Assembly: GCA_947069175.1 (NCBI GenBank)
Contig: CAMTDV010000030.1
Span: forward strand, 94,235,916 to 94,299,915
Reading direction: 5' to 3'
From: Scalesia atractyloides
Lineage: Eukaryota > Streptophyta > Magnoliopsida > Asterales > Asteraceae
DNA: 64,000 bases
In this document: positions 60,390 through 64,000 of the stretch, in pieces
Layout of the letters: each line of letters begins with the position of its first letter
Numbering within the stretch: position 1 is the stretch's first letter
Notes under the pieces: model-generated
The model's input: only the letters and a program-made list of their open reading frames with translations
Told to the model about the DNA's origin: nothing
The model's database searches: none
Made by a program: the position numbers and the translations under genes

Positions 60390-61568
60390 AGGAAAATATT
60401 CAGACGGTTCCTTTCTTAGCCTCTCCAGGCTTAGCTGCACCGTCTTTTGCCGCTTTAGGGCAGTTAGTAATTATGTGGCCTTTGTCGCCACAGCTGAAGC
60501 ATACCGCATTCTTTATGTCCCTGCATTTGTGGGACTAATGACCAGTTCTTTTACAAATACCACATTGTTTTGGCTTTTGGCCTGTTCGACACTGTCCCCA
60601 GTGCCTTTTGTTGCAGGTTTCGCACGTAGGCTTTTCATCCGGCTCTTGCCGGTTCTTATTGAATCCAGACTTTCCATTTTTCTTAGATTTCTGGGTGTTA
60701 TCCTTCTCCCTTTCTCTTTTCCCATCGGTCTCATCTTTGACTGATTTTTTTTTGTCTCACTAAATCCTGAGTGAGAATCAGAGCTAGGTCTACAGCAGAC
60801 CTATGTGTTCTGGGCCTTGAAGTCCTAACATTTCCCTTAATTTCTGGCGCTAAGCTACCAATTAAACGAGCAATCCGTTTTGGTTCAGGGGAAACTAGGT
60901 ATGGAACTAACCTAGACAAGGAGTTTTAGTCGGTCGCATATTTTTGACAATCCAAATTCTTCATTGCTAGAGATAAGAAATCCGTCTCTATCCTTTCCAA
61001 CTCATGAGGTGGACAATATGTTTCTTTAATCAGATCCATAAACTTGGATCGACTCAAATTATACAAATACACCTTTCCAGCAGACTGTACCATAGTTTTC
61101 CACCATATTAGGGCATTGCCCTTAAATGATTGTGATACAAATTTCACAATTTCTTTGTCAGCGCAACCACTCATCTCAACTACGGTTTCTATTCATTTAA
61201 CCACCTAAGGGCTTTAACTACCCCTTCCTCCCTTTGAAATCATGGGGCTTACAGGATACGAAATTCTTGTATGAACACCCATCCTTATTGGAACGCATCT
61301 TCTCTTGATGCTCTTGTCTCTTAGTCTTACTCCTCACATTTGAGGAGTGTATCTCACTATCCCTTAGATTCGATCGAGGTATAGACGAGTGTTTTGATAA
61401 TTGTTTGAAGCGAGAAGCACCCGACTCCTGTTGCCTTGCCGTATAGGCATTCATAGCCTTGTCAACCTCCGTGGCAATTAAAGCTTGTAGATCATTTTTA
61501 CTTATGACAATATTTGCATTTGCATTATCGTCGTTACGCTTGCCGTTGGCTCCATCAGAAGTTGCCAT
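60390..61568 (-). pseudogene. Ty3/gypsy Gag, frame-shifted
   Basis: The N-terminus starts at 61568 (MATSDGANGKRND) and runs to CSYKNFVSCKPHDFKG, the gag domain start. After a shift at about 61210 it continues in 61174-60926 (SFKGNALIWWKTM, YCPPHELERIETDF). Zinc knuckles CGICKRTGHQSHKC and CFSCGDKGHIITNC are at about 60550 and 60480. At least two frame changes mean no intact protein. Confidence 0.8.
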
Positions 61569-62025
61569 TGTAGCTACTTGGTACTAAACACCAATTTGTA
61601 TTCTATTAGCTGGTCATTCGCATTTGATGACTCGTTGAATCTATGCCATGGTATTATCAAACCATTTTGGCTCTAAGTTGGGTATATAAATCCCTTGCCT
61701 TTTGGATCAGTGTGCTTAAAGTCACAACTGTCAGGCTTTGACATTTTAAATGAATGTCTAATAGCTACTTATATATAACCTAGCTCTCAAAGGACCATCA
61801 CAGGTGTTTAAAAGATCGGACATAGTCCAGAAATATTAGATAGTGGATTATAAAGTCACATATGTCCTTGTCATAACAACAATTTAAGTAGCTCGCAAAC
61901 TTGTCACCAAGGACTTAGAATATGGCACAACTGGCCTTGTTAAAAAAATATATATAGATATGGCACAAATGGCCTTGTCACTAAGGACATCAAAATACGG
62001 CACGAGGCCTTGTCACAAGGACGTT

Positions 62026-62059
<34 letters not shown>

Positions 62060-62349
62060 AAAGTCGCGATCTTATTGATCAACAGGCTTTAAGGCTTGAA
62101 CATAGTTCATTACCTTTGGATAAGGGGTCGTAGACCACAACTGTCATTGTCATAATTAGCGATATTATATAGCCCGTAGGCAAATCAATTGACATCTCGA
62201 ACGGTTGTTAAAATAATAATAATTGGACTAATAATAGTAGTCACTATCGTATTGATCTATGAGGCTTGGGCATAGCCCACCACCATGGACAGGGAACCAT
62301 AAAGGTCACAACAGTCATTGCTTTATTAACAATATAGCCCAAAGGAAAA

Positions 62350-62600
62350 ACACCACTAGTGGATGTTAATTTATAGCTCAATGGCATTGCATCACCAATG
62401 GATGTTAATTTATAGCTCAATGGCATTGCATCACCAATGGATGTTAAATCGTGGTCCGTAGACACTTCATCACTAATGGATGTTAGATTATAGCTCGTAA
62501 GCACTACATCACTAATGGATGTTATTTCATGGCCCATAGGCACTACATCACTAATGGATGTTAAATCATGGCCCGTAGGCACTACATCACTAATGGATGT
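62350..62600 (-). repeat. 39-base tandem repeat, about six copies
   Basis: Units of ATCACTAATGGATGTTA followed by 22 variable bases. The period is a multiple of three, so the minus-strand frame 62244-62582 reads as 13-residue repeats around DLTSISD. The frame has no family similarity. Confidence 0.85.
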
Positions 62601-63117
62601 TTATAATACGATCATCGCACTGATGATATTTAATTGGATCACAATGATCACATAGGTTCGGACATAGTCCATTACCTAGATGGCTCGTGTGGTTCCTCGA
62701 GTCACACTGCCAGGAAATTAAAACCTTAAACATATTAACTTTTAGGACAATCTTAAAATGGTTTAAATAAGTAGCCCAGATCGGGCAGACTAGTGAGGTT
62801 TAGAACGCAGTTCACCGCCTCTGGATAGAAGGGACTCCACAAAAGGGATTTATCAACCTTAACTATCAGGGTATAAGACCATCTTAACTACCGTTTTGCC
62901 AATATATGTGACCTATTGCACTCGGCGGGTGTAAACCATTAAGAAGATCTTTGGATATGTTTCGCAGATCATAAATTTCGAATCAGAATCGAGACATTCG
63001 CTTAAACAATGAATATAACGAATACATATATAATAATTATAATGACTCCTAATCTTTCCATAATTTATTAGGAATTTATAATCGTGCCTTAAACAGGACT
63101 TTTAATAATTAACTTGT

Positions 63118-63410
63118 CCACGCGGGGACTTAAAAACATCACAAGTCCACACAGGGACTAAAAGGAAATATATAAGTCCTTATAGGGACTATAAGAAATA
63201 ACATGTCCACGAGGGACTATAATGAACATATATATTCACGAAGGGACTATTTTGAAAATAAATGTCCACACAGAGACTTTAAGTCGAAAGTTATGTCCAC
63301 ATGGGAACTATAATAAACAAGTGTCCATTAAGGAATTATTTTCATTAAATGTCCGCACGGGGACTAATCAGAAGAGACATGTCCTCATAGGGACTCAAAG
63401 GAAAAGAAAT
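63118..63410 (+). repeat. Interspersed GTCCAC/GGGACT repeats, period about 30-36 bases
   Basis: Nine or so units pair GTCC with GGAC six to eight bases later (GTCCACGCGGGGAC, GTCCACACAGGGAC and variants), each able to form a small hairpin, with AT-rich spacers. Confidence 0.8.
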
Positions 63411-64000
63411 ACAATTTATAGAAGAATTCTCTTGAGCCTCCATTGCTTAACTCCTGATATTTCTCTTCGTGGTTAATTGCATATGGTACTAACACTGAAG
63501 GTTAGTGGATAATGTAAGTTTTCCAAATCAGGATCCATTGTAGAAACAGAATTCAAGGATTCAAGGGTTAAAAATAAAATGGATCACGGATTTGAGTTTG
63601 GTAAGAATAATCCAAGTTTGGAATTCCAAGAACTCAGATGTACGAAATATGGGTCATAAGTATCCATTGGTATTATCTTAGAAGTTGGAGACTCAGGGAC
63701 CTCTGGTATGGACTCCACAGATACAAACTTCAAAAGTTGAGCCTCAGGGACCTCCGGTATGGACTCTGAAGTCTAGTTTAAGATTTTAATCGGCTTGGGT
63801 TTAAGAATAAGTTATATAAACTCTTTCCTCCAAACCGGTCGCATGCTTAACTTAGCCGTCGTACGAAGTATAGCATTCTGTGGCTTCGAATGAGAAGAAT
63901 TTTCATCAATGGCTTCTTTTCTCGGCGATTTGTTTCTGAAATACATAAAATCGAAAGCAAGATTTATTTAACAGGGATGAGAGCATTCTTATGTCAAGTC

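Larger units (their letters stand above)
61569..64000 (-). other. Leader or LTR-side DNA of the decayed gypsy element, full of tandem repeats
   Basis: No gene is supported. It contains GGCACAACTGGCCTTGTCA-type repeats (61920-62020), a 39-base array (62350-62600), a GTCCAC..GGGACT array (63118-63410) and a duplicated CTCAGGGACCTC unit (63690, 63745). This density of short arrays fits an LTR or 5' leader of a large plant retroelement. Confidence 0.45.

Noticed and set aside
60475..60744. 89-codon plus-strand hydrophobic frame
   Set aside because: Antisense to the zinc-knuckle region of the decayed gag.
62350..62600. CRISPR array
   Set aside because: Plant nuclear DNA; repeats and spacers are both degenerate and there are no cas genes.

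Overview
The window is repeat-rich nuclear DNA of a flowering plant. It has long LTR retrotransposons of Ty3/gypsy and Ty1/copia type, Mutator, CACTA, Harbinger and Helitron remnants, spliced genes with GT/AG introns, and long TA and TTA microsatellites. The gag sequences and LTR styles recall those reported from the daisy family (Asteraceae), but that placement is an impression from memory. Only one ordinary host gene looks intact: a seven-exon neprosin-domain (DUF239) gene on the minus strand at 13402-16275.

Layout. 1-5579: 5' part of a minus-strand Ty3/gypsy element with an unbroken gag-protease-RT frame running off the left edge, leader, primer-binding site and a 2.66 kb LTR, inserted at the edge of an older LTR-like sequence (5580-7429). 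7430-9453: decayed DNA ending in a CACTA terminus. 9793-10734: a Pack-MULE with ~254 bp terminal inverted repeats and a perfect 9 bp target duplication, carrying the prodomain of an RD19-like cysteine protease. 10943-13270: a duplicated segment whose second copy is split into 20660-22740 and 29860-30345. 13402-16334: neprosin gene with TATA box. 16997-18442: solo LTR with target duplication AGCGT. 18770-20653: broken Harbinger transposase with a duplicated tail. 21400-22231: probable Helitron end. 25612-28500: solo LTR with target duplication ATTAG. 30660-31180 plus 50367-52370: 3' half of a Ty1/copia element on the plus strand. 31181-50361: two nested gag-only retrotransposons. 52927-56594: 5' half of a copia element of the same family on the minus strand. 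58073-64000: decayed minus-strand Ty3/gypsy element with several tandem repeat arrays.

The most striking structure is the nested pair at 31181-50361. The outer element (LTRs 31181-33814 and 47727-50361, target duplication CCAAC) has been hit in its 3' non-coding region by a second element of the same family (LTRs 36362-38990 and 43288-45903, target duplication ATACG). Each carries one intact 461-codon gag and no protease, RT or integrase, so they are non-autonomous. The minus-strand element at 1-5579 has a closely related gag followed by protease and RT, the same primer-binding site and a strongly similar leader block, so that type of element could supply the missing enzymes.

Two features of this family look undescribed to me. 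First, every LTR holds four or five tRNA-like modules: internal Pol III A/B-box sequences in both orientations, and a perfect 11 bp hairpin placed before a B box. Second, the 3' internal region holds arrays of hairpins whose two arms change together from copy to copy. The closest known parallel is the Cassandra elements, whose LTRs carry a 5S rRNA promoter.
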